Assembly: GCA_026874595.1 (NCBI GenBank)
Contig: CM049306.1
Span: 7,439,519 to 7,503,518 of the forward strand
DNA: 64,000 nt
Direction: 5' to 3'
Source of the DNA: Sipunculus nudus
Lineage: Eukaryota; Annelida; Sipuncula; Golfingiida; Sipunculidae
The notes beneath the pieces are model-generated. The model was not told the DNA's origin. It saw nothing but the letters and a program-made list of their open reading frames with translations, and did not search any database. A program made the position numbers and the translations under genes. Shown here in pieces: positions 1 through 12,802 of the stretch (position 1 is the first letter of the stretch; every line of letters begins with the position of its first letter).

Positions 1-1037
1 CTCAGACTCGGCATCCACACTAGCAGCAAGCGTGCTGCAGCGGGGATGACTCGCATGACGCTTTTGGTCACGTGACCGAGGATGTTCAGTGACAACTTCA
101 GCGGGAGTAGTACTGTTTTTATAATGTTTGGTATTGCCGTCATACACATCGCCCTGATTGGACCTGGCCGGATTTCTGTTAAAGTAATTAAGAATTGACA
201 TGTTGAACGATTACCCTGGTTGACCAGATGGCAGAAACAGATGAACCACAGAACGTGCTCTTTTTGAAACTCCCGCTGACCGGCACATGTATAGTAAAAC
301 CCTGAAGAAATTCGAGAAGTCTCGGAAATAAGCTTCCTTCTTTATACGTATGCTCAAAAATGAAATTCCGCCCATGCAAACACACGGTACTATTGCTTTA
401 ATTGACAATACAGTGTTAACTGTAGCTCAGACGTGTAGCTATCAACAATCCTGAAATTTAACATGGGCCTGCTTAAAGCAAGGGAAAACAGTAGAACCTA
501 TCCCGAGCAGTTTTTATTTGGTCCTTACATTAATAAAGACATGAGTACAATTTACTAAAAAAGAATGTTCAAGGAATTAAAACGGTATAATAATTTTAAT
601 AGCTTATACATTTATAGAACCTTATTAGTAAAGTTATTAGGGCCTATATATACGAATTGAAATATATAGCCACTAAAAATTCCAAAGTTACTCGATCGGG
701 CACGTTACTGTTAATCCACCATGCCAGTTCAATCAGCCTTTTATTTATCTTTACCTTAAATTAAGCACGCTGATAACTCCAACCAAGAATAAAAGTGATA
801 AACAATAAATAACTATTACCGGCTCGGGGATAGATAAAGTACAATTAGTCCCGCACGCTCATCTATAGGACAACCGAGCTCTCATTTGGTTTTAAACAAA
901 TCTAAACAAATAGTTAAATGACTAAAATATACTTGTTATGGCAGAAAACATTTTGTTTTAAGAAAAGTATTAACTAAAATCTTATGGTAAAAAATTCTCC
1001 AACTCCCTTTGGATTTTCCTACTTTGGACAGGGGCAT
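1..1037. other. Intergenic spacer, nothing recognised
   Basis: AT-rich single-copy-looking DNA. Reading frames are short and show no family resemblance. No repeat structure, tRNA or promoter was recognised. Confidence 0.5.
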
Positions 1038-1047
1038 AAATTATGTT

Positions 1048-1576
1048 AGACTGGTACCCCGCTCTATTATGGCACCGCTGCTCTAGGCCAAACAGAGACG
1101 AGCGTACAACGCCATCTTCAGGACTCCCGGCAGACTGGTTCCAACTCAAGTATGATTTATATATAATAAAAATAAGCATTTCGTTTGCTCAGAGAAGTTG
1201 TCAAAAGTTGGCTGTACATTTCGTGTGACATTTATGATTAGATTAATAGATATTGATAATAAACCAATGCCACGTACAGTGGAATATCAAATATCCAGTA
1301 TATCGTATCATCTATACATCCATCAGTCAATTTTTGTGCAACAACTCATTTTTCAATATTACTATAAGTAACTAAAGAAAGTAATTTTATAAGAAATCTT
1401 CATGAATAACTAGCCAAGATCGCGTGAACGTCCATGACAATCGGTATGAGCGTGCAGTCTGGAGTTGGAACCAGTCTACAGGTAGGTCAGGAGTTACAAC
1501 TGGGAGTACTTAAGATGGCGTTGTACGCCTGTCTCTATGCTTGGCTGAGGGCCTTAATAGAGCAGGGTACCAGTCT
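1048..1576. mobile_element. Non-autonomous foldback DNA element with long inverted arms (Mutator-like?)
   Basis: The stretch begins AGACTGGTACC and ends GGTACCAGTCT. The left arm (about 1048-1147) and right arm (about 1462-1576) are imperfect reverse complements over roughly 100 bp, both containing GCGTACAACGCCATCTT or a close variant and ending at GACTGGTTCCAACTC. The perfect 11-bp direct repeat AAATTATGTTA flanks it at 1038-1048 and 1578-1588, overlapping the inferred ends by one or two bases. Long arms plus a 9-11 bp target duplication are the pattern of Mutator-like elements; that assignment is inference. There is no transposase frame, so it would be a passenger copy. Confidence 0.6.
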
Positions 1577-1588
1577 AAAATTATGTTA

Positions 1589-2150
1589 ATATATGTGGCC
1601 TTGGGACACCTGGTCTGCAGACTCTTACTTCTGACGTGCATGAAACTTGATTGCGTGCAACAAACTGTCAACAAAGAACTAATTACATATAAGCTTTGCA
1701 TTTTCTGGACGGTTCACCATGAAGTGGAAGCGTTGGACGGCCTGTGTTGTCTTTTCAGCTGACGATGTATATTCTAATATTTATGGTACCCAGAACCATC
1801 ATCCAATCTTCTCTCAAAGGGCGTCCTTGACCTTGTCCATTCAGTTAACATATATGATAACGTTGATAGGTTTTATTTTTTCGATATAAAATTAATGGTG
1901 TCTGTCAAGATATCATATGGTGCTGTTATCGTAATAAACAATTGCTGGAGTACCTGGCTATGTCACCGACAGGTAATATTTTCGAAATAAACAGACTTTG
2001 TTAGTAAATAAAGTTTCAAGACGATAAAAAACACTGCCGGGCGGCACTTGAAGGTTTCCAATTGAGTGCCGGGCGGCCGAAAAGAGTACCGGGCGCGCCC
2101 GCCCGGCGTGGGCACATCCCTGTTATTCGCTCACCAGTATATGTAGTTGT
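1589..2150. other. Intergenic spacer
   Basis: No gene recognised. A short GC-rich patch near 2035-2115 repeats TGCCGGGCGGC-like segments and may be the edge of a dispersed repeat. Confidence 0.4.
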
Positions 2151-2154
2151 GCGT

Positions 2155-2490
2155 AACAAATACTGGTGGCGCCACCTGCAATCCTTGTGTTGTATGAATC
2201 TGGGTGTCTTTGTGATGAGCACTCAAATCTCAGAGTCGTTCAATGTATTTAGCTGACATTTTGCATGTCCATAGATCTTGGATCTCTCCATCCCGTACTC
2301 GAGACTGGCGGCGCCACCTACAATGAATTTCGCGTGGCGTCAATCCAAGCGTTTGCCATCTGTTCGTCTTAGTGATTGGTTCAAGTGATTCTTACAGATT
2401 TGCCGTATTGGTCTGAAATTGTGCATGTCCATAGATCTTATATAGATACCTCCATCTCGTACCCAATACTGGTGGCGCCATCTGCAATCG
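2155..2490 (-). repeat. Dispersed repeat, GGTGGCGCCACC family, reverse orientation
   Basis: Three copies of a palindrome-centred module lie near 2163, 2308 and 2468 (ACTGGTGGCGCCACCTGCA and variants), spaced about 150 bp. Between them are recurring segments such as TTGCATGTCCATAGATCT. Read on the minus strand these match the modules at 48.1-49.6 kb (ATCTATACACATGCAAAATTT next to AGGTGGCGCCACC), so this is the same family inverted. The array abuts the 70-bp satellite. Confidence 0.6.
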
Positions 2491-2532
2491 TTTTCGCGTG
2501 GCGTCCATACGTACATTTGCCATTGTCACGTT

Positions 2533-5500
2533 ACTGAAGGCCCCAGAGGCGGTATTGTGGTACACTTTGTTAAAAGACTTATACGACACACTAGCCCATA
2601 GACACGGTGCTGAGGGTCCGAGCGGCAGTAATTGATACGGTGCTGAGGATCCCAGAGGCTTTATTTTAAGCTGTTTAAACACTGAAGGTAATCCAGCCCA
2701 TTGCCAGTGCTGAGGATCCCAGAGGCTTTATTATTAAACTGTTTAAACAGTGACGGCACCCTAACCTACTGACACCGTTCTGAGGATTCCAGACGCTTTA
2801 TTTATAACTGTTTAAACATTGACGGCACACCAGCCTACTGACACGGTGCTGAGGGTCCCATAGGCTTTATTTATAACTGTTTAAACATTGACGGCACATC
2901 AGCCTACTAACACGGTGCTGAAGGTCCCATAGGCTTTATTTTAAAACTATTTAAACACTGACGGCTCACCAGCCTACTGACACGGTGCTGAGGGTCCCAT
3001 AGGCTTTATTTTTAAACTATTTAAACACTGACGGCACACCAGCCTACTAACACGGTGATGAAGGTCCCATAGGCTTTTTTTTAAACTATTTAAACACTGA
3101 CGGCTCACCAGCCTACTGACACGGTGCTGAGGGTCCCATAGGCTTTATTTTTAAACTATTTAAACACTGACGGTACACCAGCCTACTAACACGGTGCTGA
3201 AGGTCCCATAGGCTTTATTTTTAAACTATTTAAACACTGACGGCACACCAGCCTACTAACACGGTGCTGAAGGTCCCATAGGCTTTATTTTTAAACTATT
3301 TAAACACTGACGGCACACCAGCCTACTAACACGGTGCTGAAGGTCCCATAGGCTTTATTTTTAAACTATTTAAACACTGACGGCTCACCAGCCTACTGAC
3401 ACGGTGCTGAAGGTCCCATAGGCTTTATTTTTAAACTATTTAAACACTGACGGCTCACCAGCCTACTGACACGGTGCTGAAGGTCCCATAGGCTTTATTT
3501 TTAAACTATTTAAACACTGACGGCACACCAGCCTACTAACACGGTGCTGAAGGTCCCATAGGCTTTATTTTTAAACTATTTAAACACTGACGGCACACCA
3601 GCCTACTAACACGGTGCTGAAGGTCCCATAGGCTTTATTTTTAAACTATTTAAACACTGACGGCACACCAGCCTACTAACACGGTGCTGAAGGTCCCATA
3701 GGCTTTATTTTTAAACTATTTAAACACTGACGGCTCACCAGCCTACTGACACGGTGCTGAAGGTCCCATAGGCTTTATTTTTAAACTATTTAAACACTGA
3801 CGGCACACCAGCCTACTAACACGGTGCTGAAGGTCCCATAGGCTTTATTTTTAAACTATTTAAACACTGACGGCACACCAGCCTACTAACACGGTGCTGA
3901 AGGTCCCATAGGCTTTATTTTTAAACTATTTAAACACTGACGGCTCACCAGCCTACTGACACGGTGCTGAAGGTCCCATAGGCTTTATTTTTAAACTATT
4001 TAAACACTGACGGAACACCAGCCTACTTACACGGTGCTGAGGGTCCCATAGGCTTTATTTTTAAACTATTTAAACACTGACGGCACACCAGCCTACTGAC
4101 ACGGTGCTGAAGGTCCCATAGGCTTTATTTTTAAACTATTTAAACACTGACGGCACACCAGCCTACTAACACGGTGCTGAAGGTCCCATAGGCTTTATTT
4201 TTAAACTATTTAAACACTGACGGCACACCAGCCTACTAACACGGTGCTGAGGGTCCCATAGGCTTTATTTTTAAACTTTTTAAACACTGACGGCACACCA
4301 GCCTACTGACACGGTGCTGAAGGTCCCATAGGCTTTATTTTTAAACTATTTAAACACTGACGGCACACCAGCCTACTAACACGGTGCTGAAGGTCCCATA
4401 GGCTTTATTTTTAAACTATTTAAACACTGACGGCTCACCAGCCTACTGACACGGTGCTGAAGGTCCCATAGGCTTTATTTTTAAACTATTTAAACACTGA
4501 CGGCTCACCAGCCTACTGACACGGTGCTGAAGGTCCCATAGGCTTTATTTTTAAACTATTTAAACACTGACGGCACACCAGCCTACTAACACGGTGCTGA
4601 AGGTCCCATAGGCTTTATTTTTAAACTATTTAAACACTGACGGCACACCAGCCTACTAACACGGTGCTGAGGGTCCCATAGGCTTTATTTTTAAACTATT
4701 TAAACACTGACGGCACACCAGCCTACTGACACGGTGCTGAAGGTCCCATAGGCTTTATTTTTAAACTATTTAAACACTGACGGCACACCAGCCTACTAAC
4801 ACGGTGCTGAAGGTCCCATAGGCTTTATTTTTAAACTATTTAAACACTGACGGCACACCAGCCTACTAACACGGTGCTGAAGGTCCCATAGGCTTTATTT
4901 TTAAACTTTTTAAACACTGACGGCACACCAGCCTACTGACACGGTGCTGAAGGTCCCATAGGCTTTATTTTTAAACTATTTAAACACTGACGGCACACCA
5001 GCCTACTGACACGGTGCTGAAGGTCCCATAGGCTTTATTTTTAAACTATTTAAACACTGACGGCACACCAGCCTACTAACACGGTGCTGAAGGTCCCATA
5101 GGCTTTATTTTTAAACTATTTAAACACTGACGGCACACCAGCCTACTAACACGGTGCTGAAGGTCCCATAGGCTTTATTTTTAAACTATTTAAACACTGA
5201 CGGCTCACCAGCCTACTAACACGGTGCTGAAGGTCCCATAGGCTTTATTTTTAAACTATTTAAACACTGACGGCACACCAGCCTACTAACACGGTGCTGA
5301 AGGTCCCATAGGCTTTATTTTTAAACTATTTAAACACTGACGGCACACCAGCCTACTAACACGGTGCTGAAGGTCCCATAGGCTTTATTTTTAAACTATT
5401 TAAACACTGACGGCACACCAGCCTACTAACACGGTGCTGAAGGTCCCATAGGCTTTATTTTTAAACTATTTAAACACTGACGGCACACCAGCCTACTAAC

Positions 5501-8500
5501 ACGGTGCTGAAGGTCCCATAGGCTTTATTTTTAAACTATTTAAACACTGACGGCACACCAGCCTACTGACACGGTGCTGAAGGTCCCATAGGCTTTATTT
5601 TTAAACTATTTAAACACTGACGGCACACCAGCCTACTAACACGGTGCTGAAGGTCCCATAGGCTTTATTTTTAAACTATTTAAACACTGACGGTACACCA
5701 GCCTACTAACACGGTGCTGAAGGTCCCATAGGCTTTATTTTTAAACTATTTAAACACTGACGGCACACCAGCCTACTAACACGGTGCTGAGGGTCCCATA
5801 GGCTTTATTTTTAAACTATTTAAACATTGACGGCACACCAGCCTACTGACACGGTGCTGAAGGTCCCATAGGCTTTATTTTTAAACTATTTAAACACTGA
5901 CGGCTCACCAGCCTACTGACACGGTGCTGAAGGTCCCATAGGCTTTATTTTTAAACTATTTAAACACTGACGGCACACCAGCCTACTAACACGGTGCTGA
6001 AGGTCCCATAGGCTTTATTTTTAAACTATTTAAACACTGACGGCTCACCAGCCTACTGACACGGTGCTGAAGGTCCCATAGGCTTTATTTTTAAACTATT
6101 TAAACACTGACGGCACACCAGCCTACTAACACGGTGCTGAAGGTCCCATAGGCTTTATTTTTAAACTATTTAAACACTGACGGCACACCAGCCTACTGAC
6201 ACGGTGCTGAAGGTCCCATAGGCTTTATTTTTAAACTATTTAAACACTGACGGCACACCAGCCTACTAACACGGTGCTGAAGGTCCCATAGGCTTTATTT
6301 TTAAACTATTTAAACACTGACGGTACACCAGCCTACTAACACGGTGCTGAAGGTCCCATAGGCTTTATTTTTAAACTATTTAAACACTGACGGCACACCA
6401 GCCTACTAACACGGTGCTGAAGGTCCCATAGGCTTTATTTTTAAACTATTTAAACACTGACGGCACACCAGCCTACTGACACGGTGCTGAAGGTCCCATA
6501 GGCTTTATTTTTAAACTATTTAAACACTGACGGCACACCAGCCTACTGACACGGTGCTGAAGGTCCCATAGGCTTTATTTTTAAACTATTTAAACACTGA
6601 CGGCACACCAGCCTACTAACACGGTGCTGAAGGTCCCATAGGCTTTATTTTTAAACTATTTAAACACTGACGGCTCACCAGCCTACTAACACGGTGCTGA
6701 AGGTCCCATAGGCTTTATTTTTAAACTATTTAAACACTGACGGCACACCAGCCTACTAACACGGTGCTGAGGGTCCCATAGGCTTTATTTTTAAACTATT
6801 TAAACACTGACGGCACACCAGCCTACTGACACGGTGCTGAAGGTCCCATAGGCTTTATTTTTAAACTATTTAAACACTGACGGCACACCAGCCTACTGAC
6901 ACGGTGCTGAAGGTCCCATAGGCTTTATTTTTAAACTATTTAAACACTGACGGCACACCAGCCTACTAACACGGTGCTGAAGGTCCCATAGGCTTTATTT
7001 TTAAACTATTTAAACACTGACGGCACACCAGCCTACTGACACGGTGCTGAAGGTCCCATAGGCTTTATTTTTAAACTATTTAAACACTGACGGAACACCA
7101 GCCTACTGACACGGTGCTGAAGGTCCCATAGGCTTTATTTTTAAACTATTTAAACACTGACGGCTCACCAGCCTACTGACACGGTGCTGAAGGTCCCATA
7201 GGCTTTATTTTTAAACTATTTAAACACTGACGGAACACCAGCCTACTGACACGGTGCTGAAGGTCCCATAGGCTTTATTTTTAAACTATTTAAACACTGA
7301 CGGCTCACCAGCCTACTGACACGGTGCTGAGGGTCCCATAGGCTTTATTTTTAAACTATTTAAACACTGACGGCACACCAGCCTACTGACACGGTGCTGA
7401 AGGTCCCATAGGCTTTATTTTTAAACTATTTAAACACTGACGGTACACCAGCCTACTAACACGGTGCTGAAGGTCCCATAGGCTTTATTTTTAAACTATT
7501 TAAACACTGACGGCACACCAGCCTACTAACACGGTGCTGAGGGTCCCATAGGCTTTATTTTTAAACTATTTAAACACTGACGGCACACCAGCCTACTGAC
7601 ACGGTGCTGAAGGTCCCATAGGCTTTATTTTTAAACTATTTAAACACTGACGGCACACCAGCCTACTGACACGGTGCTGAAGGTCCCATAGGCTTTATTT
7701 TTAAACTATTTAAACACTGACGGAACACCAGCCTACTAACACGGTGCTGAGGGTCCCATAGGCTTTATTTTTAAACTATTTAAACACTGACGGAACACCA
7801 GCCTACTAACACGGTGCTGAAGGTCCCATAGGCTTTATTTTTAAACTATTTAAACACTGACGGCACACCAGCCTACTGACACGGTGCTGAAGGTCCCATA
7901 GGCTTTATTTTTAAACTATTTAAACACTGACGGCACACCAGCCTACTGACACGGTGCTGAAGGTCCCATAGGCTTTATTTTTAAACTATTTAAACACTGA
8001 CGGCACACCAGCCTACTGACACGGTGCTGAAGGTCCCATAGGCTTTATTTTTAAACTATTTAAACACTGACGGAACACCAGCCTACTAACACGGTGCTGA
8101 AGGTCCCATAGGCTTTATTTTTAAACTATTTAAACACTGACGGCTCACCAGCCTACTGACACGGTGCTGAAGGTCCCATAGGCTTTATTTTTAAACTATT
8201 TAAACACTGACGGCACACCAGCCTACTGACACGGTGCTGAAGGTCCCATAGGCTTTATTTTTAAACTATTTAAACACTGACGGCTCACCAGCCTACTGAC
8301 ACGGTGCTGAAGGTCCCATAGGCTTTATTTTTAAACTATTTAAACACTGACGGCACACCAGCCTACTGACACGGTGCTGAAGGTCCCATAGGCTTTATTT
8401 TTAAACTATTTAAACACTGACGGTACACCAGCCTACTGACACGGTGCTGAGGGTCCCATAGGCTTTATTTTTAAACTATTTAAACACTGACGGCTCACCA

Positions 8501-11030
8501 GCCTACTTACACGGTGCTGAAGGTCCCATAGGCTTTATTTTTAAACTATTTAAACACTGACGGCTCACCAGCCTACTAACACGGTGCTGAAGGTCCCATA
8601 GGCTTTATTTTTAAACTATTTAAACACTGACGGCTCACCAGCCTACTGACACGGTGCTGAAGGTCCCATAGGCTTTATTTTTAAACTATTTAAACACTGA
8701 CGGCACACCAGCCTACTAACACGGTGCTGAAGGTCCCATAGGCTTTATTTTTAAACTATTTAAACATTGACGGCACACCAGCCTACTAACACGGTGCTGA
8801 AGGTCCCATAGGCTTTATTTTTAAACTATTTAAACATTGACGGCACACCAGCCTACTAACACGGTGCTGAAGGTCCCATAGGCTTTATTTTTAAACTATT
8901 TAAACACTGACGGCACACCAGCCTACTAACACGGTGCTGAAGGTCCCATAGGCTTTATTTTTAAACTATTTAAACACTGACGGCACACCAGCCTACTTAC
9001 ACGGTGCTGAAGGTCCCATAGGCTTTATTTTTAAACTATTTAAACACTGACGGCTCACCAGCCTACTGACACGGTGCTGAAGGTCCCATAGGCTTTATTT
9101 TTAAACTATTTAAACACTGACGGCACACCAGCCTACTAACACGGTGCTGAAGGTCCCATAGGCTTTATTTTTAAACTATTTAAACACTGACGGCACACCA
9201 GCCTACTAACACGGTGCTGAAGGTCCCATAGGCTTTATTTTTAAACTATTTAAACACTGACGGCACACCAGCCTACTGACACGGTGCTGAAGGTCCCATA
9301 GGCTTTATTTTTAAACTATTTAAACACTGACGGCACACCAGCCTACTAACACGGTGCTGAAGGTCCCATAGGCTTTATTTTTAAACTATTTAAACACTGA
9401 CGGCTCACCAGCCTACTGACACGGTGCTGAAGGTCCCATAGGCTTTATTTTTAAACTATTTAAACACTGACGGCACACCAGCCTACTAACACGGTGCTGA
9501 AGGTCCCATAGGCTTTATTTTTAAACTATTTAAACAATGACGGCTCACCAGCCTACTAACACGGTGCTGAAGGTCCCATAGGCTTTATTTTTAAACTATT
9601 TAAACACTGACGGCACACCAGCCTACTAACACGGTGCTGAAGGTCCCATAGGCTTTATTTTTAAACTATTTAAACACTGACGGCACACCAGCCTACTGAC
9701 ACGGTGCTGAAGGTCCCATAGGCTTTATTTTTAAACTATTTAAACACTGACGGCACACCAGCCTACTGACACGGTGCTGAAGGTCCCATAGGCTTTATTT
9801 TTAAACTATTTAAACACTGACGGCACACCAGCCTACTAACACGGTGCTGAAGGTCCCATAGGCTTTATTTTTAAACTATTTAAACACTGACGGCACACCA
9901 GCCTACTGACACGGTGCTGAAGGTCCCATAGGCTTTATTTTTAAACTATTTAAACACTGACGGCACACCAGCCTACTAACACGGTGCTGAAGGTCCCATA
10001 GGCTTTATTTTTAAACTATTTAAACACTGACGACACACCAGCCTACTTACACGGTGCTGAAGGTCCCATAGGCGTTATTTTTAAACTATTTAAACACTGA
10101 CGGCTCACCAGCCTACTAACACGGTGCTGAAGGTCCCATAGGCTTTATTTTTAAACTATTTAAACACTGACGGCACACCAGCCTACTAACACGGTGCTGA
10201 AGGTCCCATAGGCTTTATTTTTAAACTATTTAAACACTGACGGCACACCAGCCTACTTACACGGTGCTGAAGGTCCCATAGGCTTTATTTTTAAACTATT
10301 TAAACACTGACGGCACACCAGCCTACTTACACGGTGCTGAGGGTCCCATAGGCTTTATTTTTAAACTATTTAAACACTGACGGCTCACCAGCCTACTGAC
10401 ACGGTGCTGAGGGTCCCATAGGCTTTATTTTTAAACTATTTAAACACTGACGGCACACCAGCCTACTGACACGGTGCTGAAGGTCCCATAGGCTTTATTT
10501 TTAAACTATTTAAACACTGACGGCACACCAGCCTACTGACACGGTGCTGAGGGTCCCATAGGCTTTATTTTTAAACTATTTAAACACTGACGGCTCACCA
10601 GCCTACTAACACGGTGCTGAAGGTCCCATAGGCTTTATTTTTAAACTATTTAAACACTGACGGCTCACCAGCCTACTTACACGGTGCTGAGGGTCCCATA
10701 GGCTTTATTTTTAAACTATTTAAACACTGACGGCTCACCAGCCTACTAACACGGTGCTGAAGGTCCCATAGGCTTTATTTTTAAACTATTTAAACACTGA
10801 CGGCACACCAGCCTACTGACACGGTGCTGAGGGTCCCATAGGCTTTATTTTTAAACTATTTAAACACTGACGGCACACCAGCCTACTGACACGGTGCTGA
10901 AGGTCCCATAGGCTTTATTTTTAAACTATTTAAACACTGACGGCTCACCAGCCTACTAACACGGTGCTGAAGGTCCCATAGGCTTTATTTTTAAACTATT
11001 TAAATACTGACGGAACACCAGCCTACTTAC
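2533..11030. repeat. 70-bp satellite array, about 121 copies
   Basis: Tandem array of a 70-bp unit whose landmarks are ACGGTGCTGAAGGTCCCATA, GGCTTTATTTTTAAACTATT, TAAACACTGACGG and CACCAGCCTACTAAC. From the landmark at 3121 to the one at 10961 there are exactly 112 periods of 70 bp, with no net insertion or deletion. Upstream there are about eight more divergent copies with spacings of 33, 67, 70, 69, 69, 70, 70 and 69 bp, decaying into unrecognisable sequence near 2533. The right edge is abrupt at 11030. Variation is confined to a few positions: CGGCA/CGGCT/CGGTA/CGGAA, CTAAC/CTGAC/CTTAC and GAAGG/GAGGG. No reading frame of 60 codons or more spans the array, so it looks non-coding. Each unit carries AATAAA on the minus strand. 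Confidence 0.98.
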
Positions 11031-11199
11031 GGCTACAGCTAATTAACATCGTTTTCTGAAACAAGTTCACTGTGACCCAGGTTTGTCTTAAAACTAGGTC
11101 AAACAGCATAAATTTAGCAGTGCCGTTGGCTTCACTAATGAAAACAGGGATCACGTCAAACAATCAGCCCTCCTCATTGTGTATAACGGGTACTTGTGG

Positions 11200-11203
<4 letters not shown>

Positions 11204-11252
<49 letters not shown>
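11204..11252. repeat. (AT)n microsatellite
   Basis: About 24 uninterrupted AT dinucleotides. Confidence 0.97.
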
Positions 11253-11256
<4 letters not shown>

Positions 11257-11284
11257 TTTTGTGTTCCGACACCTGGTGTGTTTA

Positions 11285-11350
11285 TTTATCATGGCTATAG
11301 TTCCATCAGTTCCTGCAGACTGGTGGCGCTACTTATATTTTTTTTCTAAT
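11285..11350 (+). repeat. Fragment of the 338-bp / GGTGGCGCCACC repeat family
   Basis: CATCAGTTCCTGCAGACTGG followed by TGGCGCTAC and a T-rich run reproduces the junction seen in the tandem units at 38.5-39.6 kb. It lies about 250 bp beyond the right edge of the satellite. Confidence 0.5.
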
Positions 11351-12506
11351 TTTGATGCAGTGGTATCAGTTTCTGAACTGTGTTTTGACCAATATAATAT
11401 CATCTTATGTATGTCTTAGCCCTATTAGGGAAACATTTTCCGTATCCGTATTGCATTATCGATCTAATAACTATTTTACATATAAGGTCACTGTGACCCA
11501 GTTCAGTCTGTATCATTCTATTTGTCTTCATTCATAATGGTCATAATTATACCAAACTGTCTTTAGTCATTATGTATTTCAGTTTCCACTTTGGATCGCG
11601 CCTTTGTCTTTGGCCTCAATGTTACGTCACAGTGAACGTTAACCATTATCATGCCCTTTGTTAAGTTTACTTGATTTGCGCGCTGGATGCGGCTCTTCTT
11701 GAATTTGAGAAATGAACAGAAGTTTATTCAGGAAAAATGCCTCCGGCCCAAAGTTCCTAAAATTTCAAAAGTAATTCAATCACATAATTGCATGGATATA
11801 ACGTAGAGTAGCAGTTTAAAACTAATAAATAATGTCTTTTAACACATATTACATTACTGTATATATACCTATAGATAAGTACACAATGATCCTCTATTGC
11901 CATCATCAGTGAGTATAAAAAAAACATAATTTAACCATCTATAGTTCTTTGTCTACTCAAAAAGGTATTATATACATATGCAGCAACATTTTTTACTTCA
12001 CAATGATTGTCTAAATTAGATAATTTAATAAAATTTGATTTGAGAATGCAAGTTAAACTCCGTCTAGTTCACATATAATTATTCCTCCTCTCCGTCCATT
12101 TTATTAATCATGGCTGCCACATCACCTTTCCATTTCCCCATTTTACATTTGTATATAGTCCCGGCTTGGTTCTACATCTGAATCGGATGCTCCCTTTTTT
12201 ATCCAAATTAATTCGTTTCTCTACCCTGGAATTAAATTATATCATTTATTAATTTTAGTCAGTCACGTTTCTACTTCAAGGAATATAATTATATGAGACG
12301 TTCTCATTTATTTTATGACTGGCCTGGGTTTCGTGTTTAAATAATCGATCTCGGGGAGGTGAAGTGTTCTATTATAAATGAAATGTTTACATAAATTAAT
12401 GCGCTCAGAATATATAGGTCTAATTTGTAACAAAAAGGTTACACTATCATAAGCGAGTCGATATTTCATAGAACGTAAGATATTTTTTTTACGTTTTGGT
12501 GGTCTG

Positions 12507-12510
<4 letters not shown>
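11351..12510. other. Intergenic spacer
   Basis: AT-rich DNA with no recognisable gene, RNA or repeat. Confidence 0.45.

Positions 12511-12555
<45 letters not shown>
12511..12555. repeat. (AT)n microsatellite
   Basis: About 22 AT dinucleotides without interruption. Confidence 0.97.
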
Positions 12556-12560
<5 letters not shown>

Positions 12561-12629
12561 GGAAACATCATACAAATTGTCTTCCATTAAGGGGCTTCCA
12601 CCTCATCACTCAGTCTTACGACAGATGCA

Positions 12630-12802
12630 GCTGCCATTGAGGGTTGGGTTCTCAACGCATTTTAATGCAAATGTTTCAATTTAATTCAAAATGTAAATGT
12701 AAATTCGAATAGATATAATCAAATGCAATAAAAATTACCAACTGCAAGTGCAAATGCCGTAAAATGCAAATGCACGTTCAAATGCATTTAAAATTGAACC
12801 CT
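12630..12802. repeat. Possible short inverted-repeat element with ATGCAAATG motifs
   Basis: The left end (GGGTTGGGTTCTCAACGCAT) and the reverse complement of the right end (CAGGGTTCAATTTTAAATGC) resemble each other. Both continue into repeated ATGCAAATG or ATGTAAATG motifs. The CAGGGTT start resembles the hAT-like element at 31786. I could not find a convincing target duplication. Confidence 0.35.

Noticed and set aside
2533-11030. Regular array as a CRISPR locus
   Set aside because: There are no unique spacers between repeats; the whole 70 bp repeats. The context is an animal genome.
2533-11030. TACTAAC in satellite units as splicing branch points
   Set aside because: Many units have TACTGAC or TACTTAC and no paired acceptor sites occur; the match is most likely chance.
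11072-11419. 115-codon frame with Ile-Tyr run
   Set aside because: It reads through an (AT)n microsatellite and a dispersed repeat fragment.
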